NCBI RefSeq assembly: GCF_024346675.1
Contig: NZ_AP024850.1
Location: 2,294,001-2,358,000, forward strand
Direction: 5' to 3'
DNA from: Photobacterium sanguinicancri
GTDB lineage: Bacteria > Pseudomonadota > Gammaproteobacteria > Enterobacterales > Vibrionaceae
Length of the DNA: 64,000 nt
Shown: positions 44,805-53,949 of the stretch, piece after piece
How the letters are laid out: each line of letters begins with the position of its first letter
Numbering within the stretch: the stretch's first letter is position 1
Program-made: the position numbers and the translations under genes
The notes under the pieces: generated by a model
Told to the model about the DNA's origin: nothing
The model's database searches: none
Seen by the model: only the letters and a program-made list of their open reading frames with translations

Positions 44805-45047
44805 CTAGGCAACTGCCATTACTTTTTCTCGACACTTAGGACAAAAATACGAACGCTTGTGAATTTGAGCATCACAATAAGGACAGGTAATATGTTTACG
44901 ATCTTTACTCATACATATAAGCAATACACCTATGGGACCTAAGACGTAGCCCAATAAAACACCTGCAACTAAATTCCCCTTGTGATAACCAATGCCTACA
45001 GCAAGGAAAAAGAAAAACAAATAAAAGCATAACCAAAATACAATCAT
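44805..45047 (-). CDS. Small membrane protein with zinc-ribbon tail
   Basis: An 80-residue protein. Two hydrophobic helices (about 2-22, 27-46) are followed by a cytoplasmic zinc ribbon with CPYC and CPKC knuckles. A very strong RBS (AGGAGG) lies seven bases before the ATG, and the gene starts 14 bases after the HlyD-like gene. Small proteins with this design are widespread but uncharacterised. Confidence 0.85.
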   Translation of the reverse strand: MIVFWLCFYLFFFFLAVGIGYHKGNLVAGVLLGYVLGPIGVLLICMSKDRKHITCPYCDAQIHKRSYFCPKCREKVMAVA

Positions 45048-45061
45048 GATAAGCCTCCTAC

Positions 45062-46375
45062 TTACGACTCTCTAAATGCACGGTAATAAGAACTAAACAA
45101 GGGAGCAGAAAGGTATTCCCACATTGTTTGGCTCTCTAATAAAATAAAAACTTCGGTTGGCATACCTGGATAAAGTTCAACATCCCCTAACCTTTCGATA
45201 TCGGCTTTATTCAACTTCACCTTAACCAAGTAACCTGTTTGCTGTGATTCTTTTTTAGGCATTAATCGATCTGCTGCGACATAAATCACCTCGCCTTGCA
45301 CTGGTGGGGTACGGCGCACATTAAAAGAACTCAATCGAACTTTGGCTTCTAACCCCTGATGAACTACATCAATATCTTCAGGTTTAATTAAGGCTTCTAC
45401 GATTAACTCGTCACTATTAGGGACTATCTCCATCATCACGTCACCGGCATTAACGACACCGCCCACGCTGTGCACATTCATACCCACGACCGTGCCGCTA
45501 TGCTCACTTCGAATCGTTACTCGGGAGCGAATATCGGTTGCAGCCGTTAATGCTTGCTTCACATCACGAAGTTCTTTATCTGTTAACTCAAGCTGTGCAG
45601 TCAGGTCTTGCTGAATTTCAATTGTTTCTGTGTCATAGTCTTGTGCTAATGACACTAATTGGCGCGCTAATACTTCTTTTTCAGAATCCAATTCAGCAAT
45701 TTGAGCTTCAATGCTAGCCTGATGACGCTGTAGTTCTAACATCCGCGTTTTCGCTACATAGCCTTTTTTGAGTAGACTTGCCGTCATTTCAATCTCTTGT
45801 TTAACTAAATCCAGTTGGCGACGAATAGCCCTTAGTTGGAATTTAGCCCCACGTAGCTGCTCATCTAATAACAACTTGCGTTGTTCAAATTGGCCAGCAC
45901 GAAGATCATCTCTTAACAAAGCTTGCTGAAATTGCATCGTATGCGTATTAATAATGTTACTTAGCTCAATCTCATCAAGCTCCGAGATAATCGGCAATGC
46001 CTTTACTTGCCAATTCACCTCTTTACGTAAATTAAGCTCTGCTTCTAAGCGATCATGCTGCGACTGCAAAGACACTGCGCGGAGTATTAAGCGCCTAAAA
46101 TCTGACTCTGCCTTACTGTTTGCCAATTCCAGCAATACGTCACCCGCTTCAACTTGCTGCCCTTCAGACACATAGATCGCCTTTACCCAGCCACCCTGTA
46201 AGTGCTGAACTTTTTTACGCTGAGATTCAACAACCAAAGTACCTGATGCGATGGAGGCGGCATTGAGTTTGGCGGTTACAGCCCATGAAATGAAGACACC
46301 AACAGTCAGTAGTACAAAGACACAACCGAAGATGATTAACCGTTTAGTATCAAAAGTAGAATTATCCACGCGCAC
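45062..46375 (-). CDS. Type I secretion membrane fusion protein (HlyD/PrtE family)
   Basis: A 437-residue protein. One N-terminal membrane helix (LIIFGCVFVLLTVGVFISWA) leads to the lipoyl half-motifs (GTLVVESQRKKVQHLQGGWV and VTIRSEHSGTVVGMNVHSVG). A long coiled-coil hairpin (about 100-280) lies between them, and a beta-barrel C-terminal domain ends the chain (YPGMPTEVFILLESQTMWEY). It bridges the inner-membrane ABC exporter to a TolC-like channel. It overlaps the ABC gene by 14 bases. No TolC homologue is in the window. Confidence 0.95.
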   Translation of the reverse strand: MRVDNSTFDTKRLIIFGCVFVLLTVGVFISWAVTAKLNAASIASGTLVVESQRKKVQHLQGGWVKAIYVSEGQQVEAGDVLLELANSKAESDFRRLILRAVSLQSQHDRLEAELNLRKEVNWQVKALPIISELDEIELSNIINTHTMQFQQALLRDDLRAGQFEQRKLLLDEQLRGAKFQLRAIRRQLDLVKQEIEMTASLLKKGYVAKTRMLELQRHQASIEAQIAELDSEKEVLARQLVSLAQDYDTETIEIQQDLTAQLELTDKELRDVKQALTAATDIRSRVTIRSEHSGTVVGMNVHSVGGVVNAGDVMMEIVPNSDELIVEALIKPEDIDVVHQGLEAKVRLSSFNVRRTPPVQGEVIYVAADRLMPKKESQQTGYLVKVKLNKADIERLGDVELYPGMPTEVFILLESQTMWEYLSAPLFSSYYRAFRES

Positions 46376-48095
46376 CTCCTACTTGGGCCGCTGATGAAGG
46401 GCGACTCGTACTCGCCGTGACTTTGTCCGCTCCATCAACTTCAGACATCGCCCCCAAGAACTTATCGCAGGTGCCTGCTTTTTCGATCTTTCCATCTTTA
46501 AGCACAATCACCCAGTCCATCTGCCGTAAGAAGCCAGGGCGGTGGCTTATCATCACGACTGTAATGCTATTTTCTTTACAATATTGCAGCACGATTGCCA
46601 GTGCGACTTCCCCTTCAGGATCCAAATTTGAATTCGGTTCATCCAGCACCAGAACACTCGGATTAGAGAAAATGGCACGCGCTAACCCAATCCGTTGCTT
46701 TTGCCCCCCCGAGAGCTGCATGCCACCTTCGCCTAAATAGGTATCATAGCCTTTAGGTAAAGAAATAATCAGCTCATGAACACAGGCTAACCGAGCCGCA
46801 TGAATAATATCGTCAGCAGATGCCTCGCTAAATCGGCAGATATTCTCTGCCACCGTTCCTGCTAATAAACCGACTTCTTGGGGTAAATAACCAATATGGC
46901 GACCAAACTGCTCTTCTGGCCAAAGCTCCAGTGCTGCTCCATCAATTTTTATCGCCCCCATCGATGGCTTATGGATCCCCATAATCAATGCTGCTAAGGT
47001 CGATTTTCCTGAACCACTATTCCCCATAATTGCCAGTGCATTCCCTGCCCCGAGCTTAAAGCTAATGTTCTGCAAAACAGGCTCTTTCTGGGTATCAAAC
47101 TTCAACCCAACCTGTTTTAGCAATAATTCCCCTCTGGGTTCAGGCAAAGCCGTTTTTGCTTGCTGCGCTTTACTACATTCCATATTTTTCAAACGATGAT
47201 ATGCCTGATAAGCGCTATACCATCCTTTCCAGCCACTCACGGCTTGTTCAAACGGCGCTAATACCCGCGCCATCAAAATAGAGCTCGCAATAATGGCTCC
47301 CGTTCCGATTTGTTGATCCAACGCTAGCATCACACCAACCGTTAGAATCACCACTTGCAATAAAGTCCGAAAGTAGCGACTAACCGCTAATAACTGTCCA
47401 GTACGTGAATTCAGTTGCCACTGTAAATCAAGCTGCTCGCTATTACGTTTATTCCAAATATTACCGACATTATCAGCCATTCCCATCGCACGAAGCGTGG
47501 GCGCATTACGCAGATAATCATTGAGTTCCATGCTGGTTTTAGCAGCTAAATCTTGTGAATGTCCGCTGGGCTTGCGGGCGGCGTACATCATTAACACAGC
47601 CAATACAGCAAAAATTAAGCTACCAATAAGAGCAACAGCGCCGATATAGGGATGAAGTAAAAAGAGGATAAGTAGAAAGACAGGTACCCACGGAATATCA
47701 AAAATAGCCGAGGTTGAAGGTGTAACTAGGAAATTACGCAGTTCAGCAAGATCTTGTAAGCCACGTTTTTGAATACGATTTTGCTGTGAAGATTGGCGGA
47801 TACTGTCAGCAAGCAGAGACGGGCTCAGCGATACATCTAACTTTAAACCCGACTTTTGCAACAATTGTGTACGGACATGTTCGATAACCGCCTGTGCAGA
47901 CAGTAATAATACAGCAATCACTAACAACGCAAACAAGGTATCTAAACTTGCACTGCTGAGCACGCGATCAAAAAGTTGTAAGCTATAAATCGGCAGAGTA
48001 AGAACTAAAAAGTTAATCGCGAGGCTAAAAAACCCAACAAAAACTAAGTCTCTCTTACAATCTGCAAATGCTTTATTTAAATGGGTGAGTAGCAA
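46362..48095 (-). CDS. Type I secretion ABC exporter (PrtD/LapB-like ATPase-permease)
   Basis: A 577-residue protein. The membrane domain (about 20-300, up to six helices) has no C39 or C39-like peptidase domain at its N-terminus, which fits exporters of RTX proteins with uncleaved C-terminal signals of the PrtD class. The ATPase domain has Walker A GNSGSGKST, signature LSGGQKQRIGLARAI, Walker B VLVLDEPNSNLD and switch His in ISHRP. It is first in its operon, with the HlyD-like protein following. The RTX protein at 37692-42551 is the nearest and most plausible substrate. Confidence 0.95.
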   Translation of the reverse strand: MLLTHLNKAFADCKRDLVFVGFFSLAINFLVLTLPIYSLQLFDRVLSSASLDTLFALLVIAVLLLSAQAVIEHVRTQLLQKSGLKLDVSLSPSLLADSIRQSSQQNRIQKRGLQDLAELRNFLVTPSTSAIFDIPWVPVFLLILFLLHPYIGAVALIGSLIFAVLAVLMMYAARKPSGHSQDLAAKTSMELNDYLRNAPTLRAMGMADNVGNIWNKRNSEQLDLQWQLNSRTGQLLAVSRYFRTLLQVVILTVGVMLALDQQIGTGAIIASSILMARVLAPFEQAVSGWKGWYSAYQAYHRLKNMECSKAQQAKTALPEPRGELLLKQVGLKFDTQKEPVLQNISFKLGAGNALAIMGNSGSGKSTLAALIMGIHKPSMGAIKIDGAALELWPEEQFGRHIGYLPQEVGLLAGTVAENICRFSEASADDIIHAARLACVHELIISLPKGYDTYLGEGGMQLSGGQKQRIGLARAIFSNPSVLVLDEPNSNLDPEGEVALAIVLQYCKENSITVVMISHRPGFLRQMDWVIVLKDGKIEKAGTCDKFLGAMSEVDGADKVTASTSRPSSAAQVGGARG

Positions 48096-48179
48096 GTTCC
48101 CTCTCCATACTCCACTAGTGTTATATGGAGTATAGACATCAATGCTGAGGTGTTAGTTTTTTTAGACCAGCAAACATCA

Positions 48180-48842
48180 CTAAATTAATTGAAATCGCTC
48201 ACTAATTTCATATCCAGCGGCTTGCTCTCGGTGGCTCTCTTTAATAATCCAATTTAACGGGTGGCGTACCCAAGGCTGTGGATCATCTTCAGGGAAGTCA
48301 GAAGAACAACGTAGGCCAACCACTTGCCAGCCCAAAGCTTCACATGTATCGATACAACGTTGTGCATGCCAAGCTTGAGCCACCACCATCACTTTTCGCT
48401 TATCCGTTAACGCTAATGCAGCTTGTGCCACATCCGCGGTGGTTTGATAGTCATTGGCTTGAATACTAAAAGTTGGTGCAAAATGGCTTGCCCGCGCATG
48501 AGCGGCAATTTCTTGCTGCATCATTAAAGGCATAGTGGGATGGGCGATCACGCACTCTTGAGCTACTTCGTATAATTCTTTATTTACCGCTGGCGCATCG
48601 CCAAAAGAAAAAGCGAGTACAGCATCAGCATCCGCCACATCACCGTAGGGTTCTAAGAATAATTGCGTTTGAGAAAGGTAGGATTTGACCATCATCGCGG
48701 AAGTGCGAGGCAACACGTAACGACGAGAAGCATAGCTGATAGGCGTATTAACCGCAGCCAAACGTAACGCTAAGGCATCACAGCCAATCTGTAATTGGTG
48801 GGGGATATCAGAAAGAAACTCAACTATATGCGGTGCAGTCAC
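48180..48842 (-). CDS. YdcF/DUF218-like cytoplasmic protein
   Basis: A 220-residue protein without signal or membrane helix. The pattern ADAVLAFSFG ... YQTTADVAQAALAL ... KVMVVAQAWHAQRCIDTCEA followed by LGW follows the DUF218 Rossmann-like fold (A-D-A..V.G, T..N, VT...H..R). The normal acidic S-x-x-T-x-x-N site reads Y-Q-T-T-A-D, so function is uncertain. Monocistronic between the secretion operon and a DUF3131 gene. Confidence 0.7.
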   Translation of the reverse strand: MTAPHIVEFLSDIPHQLQIGCDALALRLAAVNTPISYASRRYVLPRTSAMMVKSYLSQTQLFLEPYGDVADADAVLAFSFGDAPAVNKELYEVAQECVIAHPTMPLMMQQEIAAHARASHFAPTFSIQANDYQTTADVAQAALALTDKRKVMVVAQAWHAQRCIDTCEALGWQVVGLRCSSDFPEDDPQPWVRHPLNWIIKESHREQAAGYEISERFQLI

Positions 48843-49133
48843 AGGGTAGCCTTATCTTGATTAAGTCACTTCCCTGAAATGCTGAATACGATCCTTTGTG
48901 CAGATTGTAACTAATTGCATGATAATTATACAAGCATCTAATACTGACCTTTTACTAAATATTGCTTTTTATCTCTCTAGTCTCATCGATAAGAAAATCG
49001 GTGGAAATCGCCTTTTATTTACCTCATCACCTGTCATATCACAGCATCTTGCATCGAACTTGATTTAGCTTTTATTTAACATATAGTTAGTTAATTCATG
49101 AATGAATAAATTTCGATGTAGGTTTACCTAAGA

Positions 49134-50702
49134 ATGAAATGGTTCCCGTACACACTTCCACATCTATCTACAGCCTTGGTGCTGGGATTTGTTCTGGGTA
49201 CACCATTGAGCCTTGCCAATACTTCCACTAATACCACAGATAAAGCGACAGCCACCCGTTCGTCTGAAACCCACAGCGTTCCTAGCACTGAAGCACCCAG
49301 TTTTTTTGGCGGACGTGCCGTGACACAAGCGATAGACGATAGTAAAACCAGTATTATCGAATTCCAGCGCCGAAGTATCTCCCCCGCCATTATCACGCCC
49401 GAACAGCAAGGTATATCCCAAACCAATGCTGACGAAGACGCTGATAATTTCGCGCTCGGTCATCATAGCCATATTACCAGTGCTAAACACTCAGAGAAGC
49501 AATCGATTCATCGCATGTACTCGCCTTCTGAGGCCACAGAGCTCAGCCGTGAAGACCTTTTATTAATAAAAAAAGCGCGATATTACATTGACCGAAACTG
49601 GAATAGCACAACAGGTTTGATTGATTCAGTACAAGGCTATTCTCACGCAACAATGTGGGACGTAGGCAGTAGTATTGGCGCGATTTTGGCGTTGGAATAC
49701 CTAGGGGAATACACCAGACTACAAGCCAATGACATGCTTGAAAAAACACTAACAACTCTGGTCGATCTACCCTTATATAAAGGCATACTCCCAAATAGGC
49801 AATACAACACCAAAACAGGTCAACCCTCAGGCTCACTCAGCCAAACAAAGACAAATGGTGATGGCTGGTCAGCCTTAGATATTGGTCGATTACTTATCTG
49901 GCTTAATATTGCGGCCAGTTACAAACCTGAATTAGCAGATCAAATCGATGCCATTACTGAACAATGGAATATTGCCCGTTCGGTTCATCAAGGCACTCTA
50001 TTTGGCGAACATAAATCAAAGACGTCGACCTCCTACCGTCAAGAAGGCAGGCTGGGCTATTTGCAATATGCCGCTCAAGGGTTTGCGATGGAGGAACAGG
50101 ATGTATCAGAAGCACTAGGGCCGAAATACAGTAAACATGTCACTGTTGATGATGAAGAAGTGTATATAGATATTCGCAATTTGCCCTATTTTACCACCGA
50201 TCCCTACGTACTACAGGCAATCGAGTTAGGCTATCACGACCTATGGTGGAACCAGCTAGATGCGCTTTATAGCCTGCATAAAAACCGCTATGACAAATCA
50301 CAAAAACTCACTATCTTTGCTGAAGATGCACTGAGCCAACGCCCATGGTTTGCATACAATAATATCTATTTCTACGGCAAGAGTTGGCTTTCAACATCAC
50401 CAGGGGGCAAACCGATTGAAAATGGGCAAGCATTCAGCAACAAAGTCGCCTTTGGTTTAAGCGTGTTATACAAAGACAGCTATAGCCAGTTGTTATACAA
50501 AACCGTGGTGAACAACAGTTTAAATAACCGCTCTATTCCAACAGGTTTATTTAAAGCAAACTCCCCCAACACCGCTTATAACATTAATACCAACTCGCTA
50601 ATTTTGGTATCTTTGTGGTACAAGCAGCGCGGCTTTAAGCCTATCTTTGACTACATGCCACCGAGTAAAACCGACACATCTAACGACGAAATCAAGCTTT
50701 GA
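49134..50702 (+). CDS. DUF3131 protein d, secreted, with low-complexity N-terminal extension
   Basis: A 522-residue protein. After a signal-like start (LPHLSTALVLGFVLGTPLSL) come about 110 residues rich in Ser/Thr/Asp/His that its three paralogues lack. The DUF3131 domain follows: KARYYIDRNWNSTTGLIDSV, GWSALDIGRLLIWLNIAASY, WNIARSV, EGRLGYLQYAAQGFAMEEQD, RPWFAYNNIYFYGKSW and NINTNSLILVSLWYKQRG. It is separated by 13 kb from the main operon, on the opposite strand, and lies directly before a GH16 gene. The RBS is weak. Confidence 0.9.
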   Translation: MKWFPYTLPHLSTALVLGFVLGTPLSLANTSTNTTDKATATRSSETHSVPSTEAPSFFGGRAVTQAIDDSKTSIIEFQRRSISPAIITPEQQGISQTNADEDADNFALGHHSHITSAKHSEKQSIHRMYSPSEATELSREDLLLIKKARYYIDRNWNSTTGLIDSVQGYSHATMWDVGSSIGAILALEYLGEYTRLQANDMLEKTLTTLVDLPLYKGILPNRQYNTKTGQPSGSLSQTKTNGDGWSALDIGRLLIWLNIAASYKPELADQIDAITEQWNIARSVHQGTLFGEHKSKTSTSYRQEGRLGYLQYAAQGFAMEEQDVSEALGPKYSKHVTVDDEEVYIDIRNLPYFTTDPYVLQAIELGYHDLWWNQLDALYSLHKNRYDKSQKLTIFAEDALSQRPWFAYNNIYFYGKSWLSTSPGGKPIENGQAFSNKVAFGLSVLYKDSYSQLLYKTVVNNSLNNRSIPTGLFKANSPNTAYNINTNSLILVSLWYKQRGFKPIFDYMPPSKTDTSNDEIKL

Positions 50703-50814
50703 ATGTGTTGAGTATTAAAAATGTAATTTGTCTTAATGCTGATACACAAAGCAGCTTATTGGTTCATATATCGTGGCTACACTGGATGTACGCCTTCTCT
50801 AAATAGATACCATT

Positions 50815-51618
50815 ATGCTGACCATTAAATCATTAACGCCACTTGCTCTCATGGCTTGCAGTTTGCTTTCCCCTGTTGTTTTTGCTGCCAATACCGACAA
50901 TAACTTTGTTGACCCTCTCAACACATTAAATTCAGATATTTGGTGGAAGTCAGACGGCTGGAGTAATGGTTTTCCATTTGTTAATCGCTGGGAAGGAAAA
51001 GCGATTACCTTTTCAGAGGATCAGGGCATGGCGATTACCCTAAGTAAAACGCCACTCAGTGACGGTAGCAGTGATTATCAATCAGGCGAGCTGCGCAGCC
51101 ATGAATTTTATCGCTATGGCTGTTTTGAAGCAGATATAAAGCCCGTTAATGAGCCAGGCGTAGTCAGCGCATTCTTTTTATTCGCAGGGCCTTACGATAA
51201 AGATGAAAACAGTAACGGCATGCACAATGAAATTGATATCGAGTTTTTAGGTGATAATACCAACGTAGTCCAAATCAACTACTGGACGAATGATGATCGT
51301 TACGAAAATAGTAACGAGAAACTGATTTATTTAAACTTTGATGCATCGGAAGATTATCACCGCTATGCCATCAAGTGGACAAACAAACAGATCAAGTGGT
51401 ATATCGATGGCGAGCTGGTACACACAGAAAAAAACACACCAGAAAACCCAATCCCATCGGCGAAAGACTCAAGCTTACGCATTATGGCTAATGTCTGGTT
51501 AACCGATTCTCGTATCTCTAATTGGGCGGGCGAATATACAGAAGCAGGCCAAACACCTACGGCCTATTTCCGCAATGTTAGCTACACCCAAGGTGCAAAA
51601 TGCAAAATAGCGCCATAA
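50815..51618 (+). CDS. Secreted GH16 beta-glucanase (lichenase-like)
   Basis: A 267-residue protein with signal peptide (LALMACSLLSPVVFAA). Catalytic motif HNEIDIEFLG carries the nucleophile and acid/base Glu in the E-x-D-x-E spacing of the lichenase/xyloglucanase branch, without the extra bulge residue of laminarinases. Jelly-roll landmarks: SGELRSHEFYRYGCFEADIK, YHRYAIKWTNKQIKWYIDG and SLRIMANVWL. Substrates in this branch include beta-1,3-1,4-glucans. It follows the fourth DUF3131 gene by 112 bases and could edit the matrix glycan. Confidence 0.93.
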   Translation: MLTIKSLTPLALMACSLLSPVVFAANTDNNFVDPLNTLNSDIWWKSDGWSNGFPFVNRWEGKAITFSEDQGMAITLSKTPLSDGSSDYQSGELRSHEFYRYGCFEADIKPVNEPGVVSAFFLFAGPYDKDENSNGMHNEIDIEFLGDNTNVVQINYWTNDDRYENSNEKLIYLNFDASEDYHRYAIKWTNKQIKWYIDGELVHTEKNTPENPIPSAKDSSLRIMANVWLTDSRISNWAGEYTEAGQTPTAYFRNVSYTQGAKCKIAP

Positions 51619-51645
51619 TCAGGGCCTGCTTGTGCTCTTCAGCCA

Positions 51646-51921
51646 TTAATGCTGTTTGATCCGCACTACACGCATCACTTCAATTTCAAACCCTGCAACA
51701 GATTCACTATCTGGGTAATAAGTTAAATTAACTTGCTGCCCTTTTAATGATTTGTACTTCTTCGTTCGACGAAACTTAAATGGTGCATCGCAACCTTCAA
51801 TCATGATGGTATGCAATATCCATTCACCATCATCTCTTTGGGTGTGCGACTGCACTTTTTTACCATCGGAATGGATCAGATTGTCATGTTTATTAAGAAG
51901 CTTATCAACGGGAGATTTCAT
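51646..51921 (-). CDS. Conserved-looking small protein, unknown function
   Basis: A 91-residue soluble protein with no signal peptide. It looks like a small beta-barrel/OB-like chain: VQSHTQRDDGEWILHTIMIE, FKFRRTKKYKSLKGQQVNLT and SVAGFEIEVMRVVRIKQH. Convergent with the GH16 gene. The RBS is weak, so the start is uncertain. No family recognised. Confidence 0.6.
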   Translation of the reverse strand: MKSPVDKLLNKHDNLIHSDGKKVQSHTQRDDGEWILHTIMIEGCDAPFKFRRTKKYKSLKGQQVNLTYYPDSESVAGFEIEVMRVVRIKQH

Positions 51922-52457
51922 GTCGGGGCCAACCAGTATTTATTGAAACAAAGGTTTAGCAAAGGTAGCTAATACCGAGTTCATCAATAACCAAATCATT
52001 CTTGCTAGTGAGATCATTAATGGCATTGGTATCACTTTCTACACTTCGCTAGCTTTAGCATTGTATCACTTTTAAGAAAGCTGGACGCCATTCTTCGCTA
52101 TACTTTTATCATCAATACAAAACGCTTCTCGGTATTTTTATATTGATAATAGTAACGCCCTTAGGTCTTAGCGTTGCCCGTGTATTCGGGCAACGTTTCC
52201 TCACGATTCTCACTTCACAGATGCAGCCCTTACATACACTCTTCCAATGTTCACGCCTTTAAACACAGGAAGCCTTCACTTACTTTACTCGCTGTGAGGC
52301 GCGCTTTTATCAACGTGTCTCATAACCACTTGCTTCATAACTAACAAGGCAATATAGATGCCAAATTTACTTTTACCTTTCCTTTGCCTCCCATAAACAA
52401 AAACAGAGAGCCGAGGCTCTCTGTTTCAAATTCATGCTCTAGCTATTGAGGGTTATC
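51922..52457. other. Gene-free interval with an orphan hairpin
   Basis: No ORF of note. A hairpin CGTTGCCCG / CGGGCAACG (52172-52195) followed by TTTCC, and the transporter terminator at 52401-52426, are the only structures seen. The orphan hairpin could end a small RNA on the plus strand. Confidence 0.5.
52401..52426 (-). terminator. Terminator of the nucleoside transporter gene
   Basis: Stem AAACAGAGAGCC / GGCTCTCTGTTT with a two-base centre, continuing on the minus strand into TTTGTTTATGG, 32 bases after the stop. Confidence 0.85.
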
Positions 52458-53684
52458 TTAGAAAGATAAGAACACACCAGCAATCGTTGCGCTCATTAGA
52501 TTCGCTAACGTTGCAGCAAAGATAGCTTTAAAGCCTAAACGCGCGATATCAGGACGACGGCTTGGTACTACGCCACCTAAACCACCCATTAGCATTGCAA
52601 TAGAAGTTAAGTTAGCAAAACCACATAACGCGAAAGTCACAACGGCTTGAGAGTGCGCGCTTAACTGATCTTTCACTACCATTAAATCCGCAAAAGCCAC
52701 AAATTCATTAACGGCAATCTTCTTACCAATTAGGCTTGCAGCAATGGTCGCTTCAGACCACGGCACACCAATCAACCAAGCTACAGGTGCAAACAAGTAA
52801 CCGAAGATAAGCTCAAGGCTTAAATTATTAATACCGAACCATTCACCCACATGGCCTAAGCCACCGTTGATTAATGCGATAAGGCTGATAATCGCCAGTA
52901 AGCTTGCACCTACTGCCATTACGATTTGCAAACCACCAAGCGCACCACGGGTTGCTGCATCAATGATATTTACAGGCTCGTCATCTTCCGCATCATCAGA
53001 TGCTTGATTATCTTCATCAACTACTTCGGTTTGAGGAACCAAGATCTTAGCCATCATTAAGCCAGCAGGTGCAGACATGAAGCTAGCTGCCACTAGGTAA
53101 CTGATATCGACACCCAAACCTGCGTAACCCACTAATGTGCCACCAGCAACAGATGCCAAGCCGCCAACCATTACAGCGAATAGCTCAGAACGGCTCATTT
53201 TCGCTAAGTAAGGACGAACAACTAAAGGAGCTTCAACTGAACCCACAAAAATGTTTGCTGTTGCAGACATAGATTCTGTGCGTGTTGTTCCAAGAATGCG
53301 TTGCAACATGCCACCAATGGTACGAATGATGAAACCCATTACGCCAAGGTAGTAAAGAACGGAAATAAGTGCAGAGAAGAAAACAATCGTTGGCAGTACA
53401 TTAACCGCGAAGATAAAGCCAAGCTTAAACTGTGCTAGTTCACCAAAAAGGAACTCAGTACCAACACGACCGTAATCGATGATACCAGACACTGCATTTG
53501 ACACGCTGTTAAGCACATTACGCCCAACAGGTACATATAGAATGAATCCCGCAAACACTAGCTGGATAGCAAAAGCACCACCCACAGTGCGCCATTTAAT
53601 TGCGCGACGGTTTTCTGAACATAAGATAGCAACCGCAAAAAGCGTAAATACGCCTAAAATGCTGACCAAATAATTCAAGGTCAT
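52458..53684 (-). CDS. nupC: Concentrative nucleoside transporter (NupC family)
   Basis: The start is set at ATG 53684 with GGAG just upstream, giving 408 residues, the usual CNT length; the frame is open 22 codons further upstream without RBS support. About ten hydrophobic segments. Family motifs: FVFGELAQFKLGFIFAVNVLPTI-like gate region (written here as FLFGELAQFKLGF), GTTRTESMSATANIFVGSVE and AVVTFALCGFANLTSIAMLM. It imports nucleosides with Na+ or H+. Two CRP-like sites lie upstream. Confidence 0.93.
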   Translation of the reverse strand: MTLNYLVSILGVFTLFAVAILCSENRRAIKWRTVGGAFAIQLVFAGFILYVPVGRNVLNSVSNAVSGIIDYGRVGTEFLFGELAQFKLGFIFAVNVLPTIVFFSALISVLYYLGVMGFIIRTIGGMLQRILGTTRTESMSATANIFVGSVEAPLVVRPYLAKMSRSELFAVMVGGLASVAGGTLVGYAGLGVDISYLVAASFMSAPAGLMMAKILVPQTEVVDEDNQASDDAEDDEPVNIIDAATRGALGGLQIVMAVGASLLAIISLIALINGGLGHVGEWFGINNLSLELIFGYLFAPVAWLIGVPWSEATIAASLIGKKIAVNEFVAFADLMVVKDQLSAHSQAVVTFALCGFANLTSIAMLMGGLGGVVPSRRPDIARLGFKAIFAATLANLMSATIAGVFLSF

Positions 53685-53743
53685 TCTCCACAGTAGTTTT
53701 TTTAGTAAACGATTGCGGAGGCATTCTATGCATATTAAAAAGT

Positions 53744-53759
53744 GTGACAAGGATCAAAT
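53744..53759. promoter_or_regulatory. CRP-like site near the nupC promoter
   Basis: TGTGACAAGGATCAAA has one perfect half-site (TGTGA), six-base spacing and a TCAAA partner, about 60 bases before the nupC ATG. CRP control of nupC genes is established in enterics. Confidence 0.5.
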
Positions 53760-53872
53760 TGTTACACTCATTTACACTTTGGATACACAACTTCGATTTT
53801 TTGATGCTTTTATCAGCAAAGCAAACGAAAACAACCTGATTGGTGCATATATGGGATACTCTTGTTTCCATG

Positions 53873-53888
53873 AGTGACAATGATCACA
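53873..53888. promoter_or_regulatory. Second CRP-like site upstream of nupC
   Basis: AGTGACAATGATCACA has a perfect right half (TCACA) and one mismatch in the left, with six-base spacing. It lies 129 bases further upstream than the first site. Confidence 0.5.
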
Positions 53889-53949
53889 TTATTACGCACC
53901 ATAAATACATCAGTCATGGTGATATATTGCACAACATCACATGCAAACG

